From UBA1413 sp964461455 (GTDB taxonomy: Bacteria > Bacteroidota > Bacteroidia > Bacteroidales > Prolixibacteraceae), in the NCBI GenBank assembly GCA_964461455.1, contig CAYWUJ010000016.1, forward strand, positions 1 through 48,824: a stretch of 48,824 nt of DNA, read 5' to 3'. Positions within the stretch are counted from its first letter, which is position 1; each line of letters opens with the position of its first letter. This document shows positions 24,479 to 31,481 of this stretch, one piece after another. The position numbers were made by a program, and so were the translations under genes. Under the pieces are notes generated by a model, which saw nothing but the letters and a program-made list of their open reading frames with translations, ran no database searches and was not told the origin of the DNA.

Positions 24479-25888
24479 ATGAATAAGAAACTGCTGCTTC
24501 TTATCCTGCTGCTGGGGGCAGGGCTCTTTCCCCTTTATGGAAAGGGATACAGGATTTCAGTGCGCCTTGATGCGGCGCCCTCTACCCAGGTTTTCCTGGC
24601 CGTCTATTACGGCGCGAATATCTATGTGAAGGATACCACCTTCACCGATAACGGGGGAAAGGGACTCTTTGAAAGGGATACCCTTTTACCGCAGGGGCTC
24701 TACAAAATATACCTGGATAAGGATCGTCATTTTGACTTTTTGCTGGGGGAGGACCAGACCCTGACCATCACCAATTCCGGGTTTTCCCTCGACGGACTGA
24801 AAGTGGAGGGTGCTGCGGAGAGCAGGGAATTTCTGGATTATATGGTATGGCTGCGTGACCGGCAGAAGGAGCTGGCGCGCCTCGATTCGGCCCTGCGACA
24901 GACGGCTGGCAACGAAAAGGATGAGATCTCCCGGCAGATCAGGGAGCTGTCGGCAGGCGTGGCCGCTTACTGGAAAGAGACGGCAGCGCAGTACCCCGGC
25001 ACGATGCTGGCCGCTTTCCTCATGGCCAATTATACGGAAGAGCTGAAACCTGAAGATATCCCCGCGGAATATAGTGCCAGTGACTCCCTCAAATGGGTCT
25101 ACGAATACACCTTCCGGAAAAACCATTTCTTTGATCACCTCGACCTCTCGGACGAGCGGATGCTGAATACCCCGCTGTTGAAAAACCGGCTGGATACCTA
25201 TCTCGAAAAGGTGCTGCTTCAGATCTACGATTCCGTGAAGCCTGCCGCTTACGACCTGATCAGGCGTTCTTCTGCCCATCCCGATACCTACAGGTTTGTG
25301 ACCTCCACCCTGCTGAATTTCTCGCTGGCCAGCAGGGTGATGGGCATGGACGCCCTCTTTGTGGATATCGCCAGGGATTATTATCTCTCGGGAAAAACGG
25401 CCTGGGCCGATTCCGCCACCCTGGCCAAAATCCGTGAAAATGTCATTTTCATGGAACAAAACCTGATTGGCATGCCCGCCAGGGATCTCACCATGGAAAC
25501 CATGAACGGGGAACCCTATCGCTTTTCCCAGCATAACAACAAATTCACCATCCTGGTCTTTTATGAGCCCAACTGCTCCCACTGCAACGAATTCGTACCC
25601 CGCCTGTATCAGGAGATTTACCTCCCCTTCAGGGATAAGGGGCTTGATGTGGTCGCAGTCTATACCATGGATAAAAAGGAAGAGTGGCAGGATTTCGTCG
25701 ACAAGCACCATCTGACAGACTGGACCAACCTGTGGGATCCTCACCATCTCTCCCGCTTCAAGATCATCTACGATACACGCACCACCCCTTCGGTTTACCT
25801 GCTCGACAAGGAGAGGAAAATCATCGCCAGGAAGTTCACCATCGAGTTCCTGGAAAACTACCTGGGGCATGCCCTGGGCAAGGAGTAA
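24479..25888 (+). CDS. Exported thioredoxin-fold protein (DUF4369/DUF5106-like)
   Basis: A 469-residue exported protein, typical of Bacteroidales. A signal peptide (NKKLLLLILLLGAGLFPLYG) is followed by a beta-rich DUF4369-like domain (residues about 25-115), a helical central part resembling DUF5106 (about 120-330), and a C-terminal thioredoxin fold. The redox motif is CSHC (Cys366, Cys369) in FYEPNCSHCNEF, with TTPSVYLLDKE as cis-Pro loop. It is expected to reduce or rearrange thiols in the periplasm. Start ATG at 24479. It is a single gene between a glycosyltransferase and the rnf operon; substrates unknown. Confidence 0.82.
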   Translation: MNKKLLLLILLLGAGLFPLYGKGYRISVRLDAAPSTQVFLAVYYGANIYVKDTTFTDNGGKGLFERDTLLPQGLYKIYLDKDRHFDFLLGEDQTLTITNSGFSLDGLKVEGAAESREFLDYMVWLRDRQKELARLDSALRQTAGNEKDEISRQIRELSAGVAAYWKETAAQYPGTMLAAFLMANYTEELKPEDIPAEYSASDSLKWVYEYTFRKNHFFDHLDLSDERMLNTPLLKNRLDTYLEKVLLQIYDSVKPAAYDLIRRSSAHPDTYRFVTSTLLNFSLASRVMGMDALFVDIARDYYLSGKTAWADSATLAKIRENVIFMEQNLIGMPARDLTMETMNGEPYRFSQHNNKFTILVFYEPNCSHCNEFVPRLYQEIYLPFRDKGLDVVAVYTMDKKEEWQDFVDKHHLTDWTNLWDPHHLSRFKIIYDTRTTPSVYLLDKERKIIARKFTIEFLENYLGHALGKE

Positions 25889-25978
25889 GCGGGCAGGTGT
25901 TCTATATTCCTGTGCGGTTGGTTTAAGTAGAATAGCTTTAAATAAGCCGGGGGTTTCCAAAAAAAGGAGGATTCTCAT

Positions 25979-26008
25979 TTTGTCCGTATCCCGAAATATG
26001 TAGTTTTG
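25979..26008 (+). promoter_or_regulatory. Bacteroidota-type promoter of the rseC-rnf operon
   Basis: TTTG at 25979-25982 and TAGTTTTG at 26001-26008 (TAnnTTTG) are 18 nt apart, the classical -33/-7 layout. It ends 22 nt before the ATG of rseC, which also argues against the TTG at 26013 as start. Confidence 0.7.
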
Positions 26009-26030
26009 CTTTTTGGATTTTACGGAAAGA

Positions 26031-26444
26031 ATGGATGAAATAAGGCATAGCGGGGTTGTTTCAGCAATAAACGCAGATCACCTTATCGTGACCATCATCA
26101 GTCAGTCGGCATGTTCGGGCTGTCATGCCCGGGGCGGATGTCTGGCCTCCGACATGAAGGAAAAGGAGATTGAGGTCTCCCGGCCTGCGGGGCATTATAC
26201 CCTGGGGCAGCGGGTGACGGTAGTGTTACAGGAATCCATGGGGGTCAGGGCCCTGGCCTACGGATACCTTCTTCCCTTTGTCATTTTGATCATAACCCTG
26301 GTGGTTGTTCTGGGCATCACCGGCAGTGAGCTATGGGGTGGGGTGGCAGCCATGGCCATGCTGGTCCCCTATTATGCGGGGCTTTATTTTTTCCGCGACA
26401 GGATGAAAAAATCTTTTAGCTTTACCATTGATGAACATCACTAG
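26031..26444 (+). CDS. rseC: SoxR-reducing system protein RseC-like
   Basis: A 137-residue membrane protein that goes with the Rnf complex; in E. coli RseC is part of the electron path that keeps SoxR reduced. The N-terminal soluble part has the cysteine cluster CSGCHARGGC. Two membrane segments follow (AYGYLLPFVILIITLVVVLGI and GGVAAMAMLVPYYAGLYFF). The ATG at 26031, immediately behind GGAAAGA, is taken as start; TTG at 26013 would be almost on the predicted transcription start. It is the first gene of the operon, 9 nt before rnfB. Confidence 0.88.
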   Translation: MDEIRHSGVVSAINADHLIVTIISQSACSGCHARGGCLASDMKEKEIEVSRPAGHYTLGQRVTVVLQESMGVRALAYGYLLPFVILIITLVVVLGITGSELWGGVAAMAMLVPYYAGLYFFRDRMKKSFSFTIDEHH

Positions 26445-26453
26445 AACCAACCT

Positions 26454-27320
26454 ATGAGTGCATCGATTATTTATACCATTGTTACTCTGGGCAGCATTGG
26501 AACTGCGGCGGCTGTGATTTTGTATTTTGTGGCCCAAAAGTTCAGGGTGTATGAGGATCCGCGGATTGACACGGTGGAGAAGGCCCTTCCGGGGGCGAAT
26601 TGCGGGGGGTGCGGTTATGCCGGATGCCGTGCGTTTGCCGAAGCCTGCGTCAGGGAGAACAATCTTAGCCAGCTCTTCTGTCCCGTTGGAGGGAACGATG
26701 GGATGGAGGGGGTGGCCAAAATCCTGGGTCTTGAGGCGGTGAAGAAAGATCCCCGGGTGGCGGTGGTCCGCTGCAATGGCACCTGCGAGTTCCGGCCACG
26801 TATCAACAAGTATGACGGGGTGATGACCTGTGCCATCATCCACAATCTCTACAGCGGGGAGACCGGCTGTCAGTACGGGTGCCTGGGGTGCGGGGATTGC
26901 TGTGTGGTGTGCGACTTTGATGCCATTCACATGAATCCCGTCACCGGCCTTCCTGAGGTGGACGACGCCAAGTGCACCGCCTGCGGGGCCTGCGTGATTG
27001 CCTGTCCCAAGAATCTCATCGAACTGCGGAAGAAAAACGTAAAAGACCGCAAAATATACGTGGCCTGCCGGAACGAGGAAAAGGGGGGTATCGCCAGAAA
27101 GTCATGCCAGGTGGCCTGCATCGGCTGCAGCAAGTGCTTTGATGTCTGTGCCTATGATGCCATTACCATGGGTAAGAACCTGGCGTTCATTGATTCCGAC
27201 AAGTGCAAGCTCTGCCGCAAATGCGTGGAGGTATGTCCCACCCATGCCATCATAGAAGTGGGATTTCCCCCCCGGAAGGTAAAACCTGCGGAGACCGAAA
27301 CCACAACTGTTAACCAATAA
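26454..27320 (+). CDS. rnfB: Rnf electron transport complex subunit B
   Basis: The iron-sulfur subunit that receives electrons from ferredoxin in the Rnf ion-pumping complex. One N-terminal membrane anchor (SIIYTIVTLGSIGTAAAVILYF) is followed by the Fe-S domain with NCGGCGYAGC, then four ferredoxin-like cysteine clusters: CLGCGDCCVVC, CTACGACVIACP, CIGCSKCFDVC and CKLCRKCVEVCP. At 288 residues it is the longer, cluster-rich type seen in anaerobes. Start ATG at 26454; rnfC begins 11 nt after its stop. Confidence 0.96.
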   Translation: MSASIIYTIVTLGSIGTAAAVILYFVAQKFRVYEDPRIDTVEKALPGANCGGCGYAGCRAFAEACVRENNLSQLFCPVGGNDGMEGVAKILGLEAVKKDPRVAVVRCNGTCEFRPRINKYDGVMTCAIIHNLYSGETGCQYGCLGCGDCCVVCDFDAIHMNPVTGLPEVDDAKCTACGACVIACPKNLIELRKKNVKDRKIYVACRNEEKGGIARKSCQVACIGCSKCFDVCAYDAITMGKNLAFIDSDKCKLCRKCVEVCPTHAIIEVGFPPRKVKPAETETTTVNQ

Positions 27321-27331
27321 TCCGGTACAAC

Positions 27332-28663
27332 GTGTTGAAAACATTCAGACTCGGGGGTATTCACCCTCCGGAAAACAAATTCTCGGCTGCTGAGCAGATC
27401 CGGGAACTGCCGCTTCCCCCGGTGGTTTTCATCCCTGTGGGGCAGCATATCGGCGCTCCTGCCACCCCGGTGGTCCAGAAGGGCGACAAGGTCAAAACCG
27501 GTCAGCTGATTGCCAAAAGTTCAGGTTTTGTCTCGGCCGGCATCCACTCTTCCGTGTCGGGGACGGTGACCAAAATTGACCAGGTCACCGATGCCTCGGG
27601 GTACCCCCGGATCAGCATTGTGATCAAGGTGGAGGGCGATGAGTGGGATGAGCAGATCGACAGCTCCCCTGAACTGGTGACGCAGTTTTCCCTGAGCGGT
27701 CCCGAAATTGTCGAAAAAATCATGGCTGCCGGCATTGTGGGTATGGGAGGGGCTACCTTTCCCACCCATGTCAAGCTGGTGCCTCCCAAGGGCAGCAAGG
27801 CCGACCTGCTGATCATCAACGGCGTGGAGTGCGAACCTTATCTCACTGCCGATAACCGGCTGATGATTGAGAAGAGCCGTGAAATTGCGGTGGGCACGCA
27901 ACTGCTCATGAAGGCCCTGGGTGTGGACAAGGCCTGCATAGGTATTGAGAACAATAAGCCGGAAGCCATCAGGCAAATGCGGGAGGCGGTGGCGGCGATT
28001 CCCGCTATTTCCGTGGAAGTGCTGAAAGTCAAGTATCCCCAGGGTGGGGAGAAACAGCTGATCAGGGCCATCACCGGCCGTGAGGTTCCCTCGGGGGCAT
28101 TGCCCGTGGCGGTAGGGTGCGTGGTCAGCAACGTGGGCTCCGCCTTTGCCGTTTATGAAGCCGTCCAGAAAAATAAACCCCTCTTTGAAAGGGTGGTGAC
28201 CGTCACCGGCAGCCAGGTGAAGAGTCCCTGCAACCTGAAGGTGAGGATAGGAACTCCCCTGTCGGCACTGGTGGATTTTGCCGGTGGGCTCCCCGAAGAT
28301 ACCGGGAAGATCATCAGCGGTGGTCCCATGATGGGAATATCCGTGGCTTCGCTCGATGTTCCCGTAACCAAGGGAACCTCGGGGGTGTTGCTGATTCCCG
28401 GGGAAAAAGCCCTGCGGAAACCGCCGCTTGCCTGCATCCGCTGTTCCCGGTGTGCCGGCGCCTGTCCTATGGGACTGGAACCTTTCCTGCTGATGACCCT
28501 GACGGAGAAGGAGTTATGGGACAGGGTGGAAAAAGAGAAAGTCCTCGATTGCATCGAGTGCGGAAGCTGCAGTTTTTCCTGTCCTGCCAGCAGGCCCCTG
28601 CTCGATCACATCCGCTTCGGGAAGGCTAAAGTGGGACAGATCGTACGGTCACGGAAAAATTAA
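27332..28663 (+). CDS. rnfC: Rnf electron transport complex subunit C
   Basis: The peripheral NADH/FMN-binding subunit of Rnf. It begins KTFRLGGIHPPENK, the usual RnfC opening, then the FMN/NAD region GPEIVEKIMAAGIVGMGGATFPTHVK (cited in part) and LIINGVECEPYLTADNRL. Two C-terminal [4Fe-4S] clusters are CIRCSRCAGACPMGLEP and CIECGSCSFSCPASRPL. At 443 residues it has the core only, without the alanine-rich tail of gamma-proteobacterial RnfC. The start is GTG at 27332 or TTG at 27335. It follows rnfB by 11 nt. Confidence 0.96.
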   Translation: MLKTFRLGGIHPPENKFSAAEQIRELPLPPVVFIPVGQHIGAPATPVVQKGDKVKTGQLIAKSSGFVSAGIHSSVSGTVTKIDQVTDASGYPRISIVIKVEGDEWDEQIDSSPELVTQFSLSGPEIVEKIMAAGIVGMGGATFPTHVKLVPPKGSKADLLIINGVECEPYLTADNRLMIEKSREIAVGTQLLMKALGVDKACIGIENNKPEAIRQMREAVAAIPAISVEVLKVKYPQGGEKQLIRAITGREVPSGALPVAVGCVVSNVGSAFAVYEAVQKNKPLFERVVTVTGSQVKSPCNLKVRIGTPLSALVDFAGGLPEDTGKIISGGPMMGISVASLDVPVTKGTSGVLLIPGEKALRKPPLACIRCSRCAGACPMGLEPFLLMTLTEKELWDRVEKEKVLDCIECGSCSFSCPASRPLLDHIRFGKAKVGQIVRSRKN

Positions 28664-28681
28664 CCTGAAATAAACCTGGAA

Positions 28682-29668
28682 ATGAACAGATTGATAACCA
28701 TATCTCCTTCGCCGCATGTCCATACCGATGATTCGGTGAAGAAGATCATGTACCGGGTGATTCTGGCGCTGTTGCCGGCGTTCCTCTGGTCGGTTTTTGT
28801 CTTTGGCTGGGATGCGGTGAGGGTCACCCTGATCGCCGTGGTGGCCTGCATGGCCACGGAATACCTGTTACAGCGCTTTGTGCTGAAGGTCACCCCCACC
28901 ATTACCGACGGCTCCGCGGCACTCACCGGACTGCTGCTGGCCTTTAATGTGCCGGCATCCATTCCCTGGTGGATCATCATCATGGGGGCCTTCTTCGCCA
29001 TTGCCATCGCTAAGGTCTCCTTTGGCGGACTGGGAGCCAATATTTTCAATCCGGCGCTGGCAGGCCGTGTTTTCATGCTGATCTCCTTTCCGGTGCATAT
29101 GACTTCCTGGCCCGCGGGACGGGGAGCCGCACCCGATGCCGTGACCGCCGCCACCCCGCTGGGAATCCTCAAGGAGGGCATCAACAGCGGGACTCCCCTG
29201 AGCCAGATCCAGGGAAGCCTTCCCGACTCCATGGAGCTTTTCCTGGGGACCATGGGAGGATCTTTGGGTGAAATCTCGGCAGCCCTGCTCATCGTGGGGG
29301 GAATTTTTCTCCTCTGGAAAAAGATCATCACCTGGCATATTCCCGTTTCCATACTTGTCACCATGCTCGTGTACAGCGGGATTTTCTGGCTGATCAATCC
29401 CGGCCAGTATATGGACCCCCTGTTCCACATCCTTGCCGGCGGTGCTATCCTCGGTTCTGTATACATGGCCACAGATATGGTGACCTCCCCCATGACCCGT
29501 ACCGCCCAGATCATCTACGGTGCAGGCATCGGCATCATTACCATGTCGATACGACTCTTCGGGGCCTATCCTGAAGGCATCTCCTTTGCCATCCTGATCA
29601 TGAATGCCTTCACCCCCCTGCTTAATAATGTGGTCAAACCCCAAAGATTCGGAGGGATCAAAAAATGA
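28682..29668 (+). CDS. rnfD: Rnf electron transport complex subunit D
   Basis: An integral membrane subunit of Rnf carrying covalent FMN and riboflavin. It has about nine hydrophobic segments, the opening LITISPSPHVHTDDSVKKIMY and the GGLGANIFNPALAGRVFMLISFP motif (cited in part) typical of RnfD/NqrB. The FMN-carrying threonine would lie in AVTAATPLGILKEG. Start ATG at 28682, 18 nt behind rnfC. Its stop overlaps the rnfG start (ATGA). Confidence 0.96.
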   Translation: MNRLITISPSPHVHTDDSVKKIMYRVILALLPAFLWSVFVFGWDAVRVTLIAVVACMATEYLLQRFVLKVTPTITDGSAALTGLLLAFNVPASIPWWIIIMGAFFAIAIAKVSFGGLGANIFNPALAGRVFMLISFPVHMTSWPAGRGAAPDAVTAATPLGILKEGINSGTPLSQIQGSLPDSMELFLGTMGGSLGEISAALLIVGGIFLLWKKIITWHIPVSILVTMLVYSGIFWLINPGQYMDPLFHILAGGAILGSVYMATDMVTSPMTRTAQIIYGAGIGIITMSIRLFGAYPEGISFAILIMNAFTPLLNNVVKPQRFGGIKK

Positions 29669-30282
29669 AACAGCGTGAATCGACATTTGTGAACATGGTG
29701 GCTGCCCTGCTGCTGGTGACCCTCCTTTCGGGAGCCCTTCTGGGCTTCGTCCACCAGATGACCAGCGACACCATCGAAATCGCCAGGATAAAGGCCCAAA
29801 CCGATGCCATCGCCAGCGTACTCCCGGATTTTGAGCTGGTAAAACCCTCCGTAAAAGTGCTGGTGGACGGTGAATCGGATTCCCTGGAGATCTTTCCTGC
29901 ATATAAGGAGAATCAACTGGTGGGCGTTGCCGTAAAGAGCTTCACCAACAATGGCTTCAACGGATTGATCTCGGTCATGGTCGGCCTGGATACCTCGGGG
30001 AATTTTACGGGCTATGAGGTTTTGGAGCACAAGGAAACGCCGGGATTGGGATCCAAGATGACAGCGTGGTTCCGGAATCCTGAGAAGGAGCGGCAGAACG
30101 TGATCGGGAAAAATCCCGCGCAGGTGAAAATGGAGGTCAGCAAAGACGGAGGGGACATCGATGCCATTACGGCATCCACGATCACTTCCCGTGCATTTCT
30201 GGAGGCCCTGAACAGGGCTTACGCAGGACTGGGGAAATTTTCAGAGTCGTCAGCCCCCGAAGTGGTTCAACCCGTACAATAA
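29665..30282 (+). CDS. rnfG: Rnf electron transport complex subunit G
   Basis: The periplasm-facing flavoprotein of Rnf. One N-terminal membrane anchor (MVAALLLVTLLSGALLGFVH) precedes a soluble FMN-binding domain. The covalent attachment motif reads TASTITS (residues 169-175), so the FMN would be phosphoester-linked to Thr172; the usual motif is SGATxT. HKETPGLGSKM is another conserved stretch. Start ATG overlapping the rnfD stop. It ends 12 nt before rnfE. Confidence 0.95.
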   Translation: MKQRESTFVNMVAALLLVTLLSGALLGFVHQMTSDTIEIARIKAQTDAIASVLPDFELVKPSVKVLVDGESDSLEIFPAYKENQLVGVAVKSFTNNGFNGLISVMVGLDTSGNFTGYEVLEHKETPGLGSKMTAWFRNPEKERQNVIGKNPAQVKMEVSKDGGDIDAITASTITSRAFLEALNRAYAGLGKFSESSAPEVVQPVQ

Positions 30283-30294
30283 AAGAAGAGAGTT

Positions 30295-30885
30295 ATGAAT
30301 CAGATGAAAAATTTCACAAAGGGGTTTCTCAGGGAGAATCCGATTCTGGTGTTGATCCTGGGAACCTGCCCCACCCTGGGGGTGACCTCTTCTGCGGCCA
30401 ACGGACTGGGAATGGGGCTGGCCACCACTTTTGTGCTGGTGATGTCTAACCTGGTGATCTCCCTGGTGAAGAGCCAGATTCCCGATAAGGTGAGGATTCC
30501 CGCTTTTATCGTGATTATTGCCGCTTTTGTGACCGTGGTGGAACTGGTGATGCAGGCCTATACCCCCGGGTTGTTCAAGAGCCTGGGTATTTTCATCCCC
30601 CTGATTGTGGTGAACTGCATTGTTCTGGGGAGGGCGGAGGCCTTTGCCTCGAAGAACAATCCGCTCTCATCGGTCATCGACGGTCTGGGCATGGGGTTGG
30701 GATTCACGGGAGCCCTCGTGGTTCTGGGGAGCATCAGGGAAATCCTGGGAAGTGGCACCCTGTTCAGCTTCCGTCTCTATCCCGAGAATTACACCACCCT
30801 GCTCTTTGTATTGGCCCCCGGCGCCTTCATTGTGCTCGGGTACCTGATTGCCATCGTTCAAAAGATTAACAAAGCCCAAAAATAG
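30295..30885 (+). CDS. rnfE: Rnf electron transport complex subunit E
   Basis: An integral membrane subunit of the Rnf core, part of the membrane channel with a [2Fe-2S] site shared with RnfA. It has six predicted spans. The phrases LGTCPTLGVTSSAANGLGMG (first Cys of the shared site) and IVVNCIVLGRAEAFASKN (second) are diagnostic for RnfE/NqrD. At 196 residues it is normal length. Start ATG at 30295; rnfA begins 5 nt after it. Confidence 0.96.
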   Translation: MNQMKNFTKGFLRENPILVLILGTCPTLGVTSSAANGLGMGLATTFVLVMSNLVISLVKSQIPDKVRIPAFIVIIAAFVTVVELVMQAYTPGLFKSLGIFIPLIVVNCIVLGRAEAFASKNNPLSSVIDGLGMGLGFTGALVVLGSIREILGSGTLFSFRLYPENYTTLLFVLAPGAFIVLGYLIAIVQKINKAQK

Positions 30886-30890
30886 CCGAT

Positions 30891-31463
30891 ATGAGTTACC
30901 TGGTCATTTTTATTGCAGCGGTACTGGTCAACAACATCGTGTTGATGCAGTTTCTGGGGATTTGTCCGTTTCTGGGGGTCTCCCGGCGTATTTCCACGGC
31001 TTCGGGAATGGCAGCCGCCGTAGCCTTTGTGCTGGTGCTGGCCACCATCGTCACTTACCTGGTCCAGAAAATGGTGCTCGATCCCTTCGGAATCGGTTAT
31101 TTGCAGACCATCGCCTTTATCCTGATCATTGCATCTCTGGTGCAACTGGTAGAGATCATCCTCAAGAAGGCGAGTCCCTCGCTTTACCAGGCGCTGGGGA
31201 TTTACCTGCCTTTGATTACCACGAACTGCGCCATCCTGGGGGTGGCCATCCTGACCATACAAAAGGATTTCAACCTGCTGGAGGGGGTGGTCTTTGCCTT
31301 TTCCAACGCCATAGGCTTTGGCCTGGCCCTGGTCTTGTTTGCCGGCATCAGGGAACACCTCGACCTGATGGAAGTGCCTTCAGGACTCAAGGGAACCCCC
31401 ATCGCCCTGGTCACGGCGGGCATCCTGGCCATGGCCTTCATGGGCTTCTCGGGCCTTATCTGA
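30891..31463 (+). CDS. rnfA: Rnf electron transport complex subunit A
   Basis: The inverted-topology twin of RnfE in the Rnf membrane core. Six spans; conserved phrases are NNIVLMQFLGICPFLGVS and PLITTNCAILGVAILT, each holding one of the cysteines that bind the shared [2Fe-2S] cluster. 190 residues, normal. The complete order is rseC-B-C-D-G-E-A. A penicillin-binding protein starts 18 nt after its stop, so it may be on the same transcript. Confidence 0.96.
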   Translation: MSYLVIFIAAVLVNNIVLMQFLGICPFLGVSRRISTASGMAAAVAFVLVLATIVTYLVQKMVLDPFGIGYLQTIAFILIIASLVQLVEIILKKASPSLYQALGIYLPLITTNCAILGVAILTIQKDFNLLEGVVFAFSNAIGFGLALVLFAGIREHLDLMEVPSGLKGTPIALVTAGILAMAFMGFSGLI

Positions 31464-31481
31464 TGAACCAACAGTATCTCC

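Noticed and set aside
24686..25978. 430-residue minus-strand frame
   Set aside because: Antisense of the thioredoxin-fold gene with no recognisable motif.
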